A stretch of 5,802 nucleotides of DNA. Source: JBBAFS01 sp041655255 (lineage in GTDB: Bacteria > Spirochaetota > Spirochaetia > Sphaerochaetales > Sphaerochaetaceae). The notes beneath the pieces are model-generated. The model did not search any database. It was given only the letters and a program-made list of their open reading frames with translations, and was not told the DNA's origin. A program made the translations under genes and the position numbers. Where the stretch lies: the NCBI GenBank assembly GCA_041655255.1, contig JBBAFS010000088.1:1-5802 (forward strand). Direction: 5' to 3'. Within the stretch, counting starts at the first letter, position 1. Every line of letters begins with the position of its first letter. Shown here piece by piece: positions 3,342 through 5,802 of this stretch.

Positions 3342-5802
3342 CTATTTGACTATCAACATCTTACGGTTGATTGTTTTCTTACCGTTGTCTAATCTATAGA
3401 AATAGACACCGGAACCTACTGACTGATTATTTACGTTATTGCCATCCCAGCTAACTGTGTGTCTTCCGGCTGATAGCTCACCTGAGGCTAAGGTTTTAAC
3501 TAACTGCCCTTTGATATTGTATACATTCAGAGATACCTCTGCAGCTTCTGGTAGCGAGAAGTCAATCTTCGTTAACTCTGAAGACCTTGATACTTGACCC
3601 ATCAGTATCGGGTTAGGGTAGTTCTGAGAGAGAGTAAATTGAGGTTTAACAACCTCTTCTCTCTCCTCTATCTCATCACCCGCACCCAAGCGCAGAGCAG
3701 CAATTCGTTTAGCTTGTGGCTGCAACACCTCTTCATAGTATTCTCCTGTCTCGGGATCCAATAGTTCAACTGTACGAACATTGCTATCCTCTCCGCGAGC
3801 ACTACGATGTACTACAAAGCTGATTACCTCTTCTGAATGCGAAGCGTTGGTATAGGCAAGTATCTGTAAAGGATACTCCCCTGTAAACACACTCGCTCCA
3901 ACACAGGTATCGCCGGCAAAGACACCAACCTCAATAACATCTTGATCATTATCGATGCTCTCTATGTTAAAGACCTCGTAGTCAGGACCGTCTTTGAAGC
4001 TAAAGATACTTGGAGTGGCTTTTGGATCAACTGGGTAAGTTGGATCAGCTGGAGGATAATAAGGTGCTGTTGGTAAAGGCCATGAGAACTCTTCATCATC
4101 GTCACTAAATGTCACTATCTCATACATCTTACCATAAGACATATAGCTCTTTTTTGTAACACTGAATCCCCAGCTTCCACCCGATTCAGAACGTGAGATA
4201 GCCCAGCCCTCACCTCTTACCTCTTTGACATAGTCAAACGCAGGATCATTAAAAACGTCTGAGACGTGTTGAGGCTGAGGAATCCAATAACCTACCCAAT
4301 TAACATATGGTTCTGGACTCAATGTTACCGTCGTATTGTCGTAATTTATCGCAGTCCCAGGGACAATGAGCTCATACTCTTCATCATCTACGAATTCTAA
4401 CTTATAACCACCAGTCTTAACGAAGTCCAAGATTCCACTCCACTGGGTATCTTCCCAAACTCTTGTAACATCACTTTGCGCATACACTGTACTTAGAGCC
4501 TCTATATTGGTTAGCGGCTCTAATACTTCAGCAAAGTCGATACCATTATACAGTAGTACGGGGAACGATTCCCAATAGACCGTTCTACCCTTATACACCT
4601 TGTGGTGCCCGTGCTTAGGATAGTTATGGACACCAGGCCCATCTTGCCATTGTAGATACGGATAAGTGGTATAATCTTCCATTGCCCATACGTTATAGAA
4701 GTTCCAGTCAGTGTATTCAGAATTATCCCTTACCATATCGACTGTCATCAGACCTTCGCCTATATCTCCATTCAATGATACATTTTTATAGGAGGTAACT
4801 ATATCCCAATAGGAGTTTTCTATTTTATTTCCGCCACCATCAGAGTTACCGACTAAGCCGCCGACGTTTGAAGAACCGGTTACTTTACCTATAGAATATG
4901 AATTCGAGACTTCGCTTCTACATCCAAGGTAACCCACTAAGCCACCAACATTAGTCTTCCCTTCAATATTGCCTGTCGCATAGCAGTCTATAATGCTCGT
5001 AAAGGTATCTGATGCTGTATCTGTTAAGTTACCCACTAATCCACCAAGTCGATGATTAGCTTTAATATGAGTTGCTGCAAAACACTCTTTCAAACCAAAA
5101 CTGTAAGTGCCTGTACCAATTAGGCCGCCAACATTGTTCACTGTACCTATATTATGAGTTCGATATATTGAGCCCTGTGAAGAACACTTATTTACCTCCC
5201 CTTTATAGCCTAAGCCCATAAGACCACCGATATTAGAGGAGTCACCAAATATACCTATCTCAATGTGTGTCGAGGAATCTTCAATGTTATAAGAACTACC
5301 ACGATTATTTTTTCCATAACCTATCAATCCACCTATATTTTCTGAAGCTTCGCCAACTATCCCACCCTCTACAGAGCAATAGGTTATTATTGAACCAAAC
5401 TGATACCCGATTAAACCACCTATGTTTTCAGAGTTATTTATTTCTATAGACAAGTCCGTAATTACACATTTTTTGATATCTGCGTTGTTCACATGCCCTA
5501 TGGCACCACCGACGTTGTTAGCTGAGGTAGCCTCTATAGATGCATCACTTACGCTTATATCAGCTAATGTAACTCCCAAGCTCGGTGATGACGGCAAATT
5601 TCGTGATCTCGTCTGATAGTAGCCTATAACACCACCGACATTTTCTTGGCCTTCTATTTCAATACTACTTGCAGCTATACTATGATCCAGAGTTCCGTTT
5701 CCTATTATATAGGTATTGTAAGCGTAGCCGATTGCTCCACCAACATTCTTAGTTCCCTTCAGAGTAATACCGTCAACTACTATATCATTCAACCTGATAT
5801 AA
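3342..5802 (-). CDS. Exported GLUG-repeat protein with C-terminal sorting domain (N-terminus off right edge)
   Basis: The frame is open from the right edge to stop TAG at 3344-3342, giving 819 visible residues. The TTG at 5792-5790 is not a credible start: the frame stays open upstream (YIR before it), no ribosome binding site precedes it, and it falls inside a repeat unit. Numbering from that Leu as 1, residues 17-315 hold ten GLUG cores of the NVGGLIGY type, 28-42 residues apart. Residues 327-383 (NSYWDI, EGLMT, WNFYNVWAMED, YPYLQWQDG) are the usual closing segment of GLUG arrays. Residues about 395-560 are an uncharacterised region with WESFPVLLYNG and NWVGYWIPQPQ. An acidic patch (SDDDEE) and a proline-rich linker (571-594) follow. 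Residues about 595-700 form a small beta-rich module with EVGVFAGDTCVGASVF. Residues 721-816 are the T9SS type A/FlgD-like sorting domain. By comparison with the gene at 1-520, roughly 120 residues including the signal peptide are missing. An adhesin-like surface role is inferred; the ligand is unknown. Confidence 0.92.
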   Translation of the reverse strand, partial: YIRLNDIVVDGITLKGTKNVGGAIGYAYNTYIIGNGTLDHSIAASSIEIEGQENVGGVIGYYQTRSRNLPSSPSLGVTLADISVSDASIEATSANNVGGAIGHVNNADIKKCVITDLSIEINNSENIGGLIGYQFGSIITYCSVEGGIVGEASENIGGLIGYGKNNRGSSYNIEDSSTHIEIGIFGDSSNIGGLMGLGYKGEVNKCSSQGSIYRTHNIGTVNNVGGLIGTGTYSFGLKECFAATHIKANHRLGGLVGNLTDTASDTFTSIIDCYATGNIEGKTNVGGLVGYLGCRSEVSNSYSIGKVTGSSNVGGLVGNSDGGGNKIENSYWDIVTSYKNVSLNGDIGEGLMTVDMVRDNSEYTDWNFYNVWAMEDYTTYPYLQWQDGPGVHNYPKHGHHKVYKGRTVYWESFPVLLYNGIDFAEVLEPLTNIEALSTVYAQSDVTRVWEDTQWSGILDFVKTGGYKLEFVDDEEYELIVPGTAINYDNTTVTLSPEPYVNWVGYWIPQPQHVSDVFNDPAFDYVKEVRGEGWAISRSESGGSWGFSVTKKSYMSYGKMYEIVTFSDDDEEFSWPLPTAPYYPPADPTYPVDPKATPSIFSFKDGPDYEVFNIESIDNDQDVIEVGVFAGDTCVGASVFTGEYPLQILAYTNASHSEEVISFVVHRSARGEDSNVRTVELLDPETGEYYEEVLQPQAKRIAALRLGAGDEIEEREEVVKPQFTLSQNYPNPILMGQVSRSSELTKIDFSLPEAAEVSLNVYNIKGQLVKTLASGELSAGRHTVSWDGNNVNNQSVGSGVYFYRLDNGKKTINRKMLIVK
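3345..3632 (-). other. Sorting/FlgD-like C-terminal domain of the right GLUG protein
   Basis: The last 96 residues contain QNYPNPI, TKIDFSLP, LNVYNIKGQLVKTL, SWDGNN, SVGSGVYFYRL and the end RKMLIVK. This is the combined T9SS type A and FlgD Ig-like pattern, homologous to the end of the beta-helix protein, which implies the same export and anchoring route. Confidence 0.82.
4848..5744 (-). repeat. Array of ten GLUG protein repeats
   Basis: Cores (numbering from Leu at 5792) begin at residues 16, 51, 93, 123, 152, 187, 220, 248, 281 and 309: NVGGAIGY, NVGGVIGY, NVGGAIGH, NIGGLIGY twice, NIGGLMGL, NVGGLIGT, RLGGLVGN, NVGGLVGY, NVGGLVGN. Most units share an intervening pattern such as KCSSQG or NSYSIGKVTG before the next core, as in the GLUG family. 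Unit lengths vary from 28 to 42 residues and the DNA of the units has clearly diverged, so this is an old array rather than a recent tandem expansion. Confidence 0.85.

Noticed and set aside
5267..5616. Two overlapping plus-strand open frames of 60 and 64 codons
   Set aside because: Both lie antisense inside the GLUG repeat array, have no ribosome binding site and low-complexity content, and look like shadows of the real gene.
4848..5744. Regular repeats as a possible CRISPR or DNA-level tandem array
   Set aside because: Periodicity is in the protein (GLUG cores) with diverged DNA and variable unit length. There are no identical direct repeats with unique spacers.
5790..5792. TTG as the start codon of the right GLUG gene
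   Set aside because: The frame continues to the window edge upstream, no Shine-Dalgarno precedes it, there is no signal peptide, and it cuts a repeat unit. The gene is simply truncated by the window.

Overview
The window carries three protein-coding genes, all read leftwards (minus strand), and no RNA genes, CRISPR arrays or transposase genes. All three encode, or appear to encode, exported repeat-rich proteins. In order of transcription they are: a GLUG-repeat protein entering at the right edge without its N-terminus (3342-5802); a complete 790-residue beta-helix protein (636-3008); and a second GLUG-repeat protein, of which only the first 173 residues fit before the left edge (1-520). Both visible N-termini are Sec signal peptides. 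Both visible C-termini are the same kind of roughly 95-100-residue module, which looks like a T9SS type A sorting domain merged with a FlgD-like Ig fold.

The organism is most likely a Candidatus Cloacimonadota (WWE1) bacterium or a close FCB-group relative. The reasons are the mix of GLUG proteins with an FxGGNGTxEDPY opening, beta-helix proteins with a DUF1565-type entry, YPNP...SGVYFYRL C-termini, and moderately AT-rich sequence. This rests on remembered family resemblance, not on a search. Fibrobacterota, Marinimicrobia or another FCB lineage cannot be excluded.

Layout: 1-520, N-terminal part of GLUG protein 1. 521-635, short spacer with a ribosome binding site, a TATAAT box and two hairpins. 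636-3008, beta-helix protein. 3009-3341, a 333-base spacer holding the beta-helix gene's ribosome binding site and A-rich leader, three REP-like palindromic repeats headed by GTAG (one inverted, two direct), and a terminator-like hairpin after the upstream gene. 3342-5802, GLUG protein 2 with ten visible GLUG cores, an uncharacterised middle region and the sorting domain.

Together the genes look like part of a run of co-oriented cell-surface or secreted adhesin-like proteins sharing one export route. The two GLUG genes look like paralogues flanking the beta-helix gene. Nothing in the window points to an enzyme pathway, defence system or mobile element. The most interesting non-coding signal is the REP-like cluster, in which two copies differ by a compensatory stem change.
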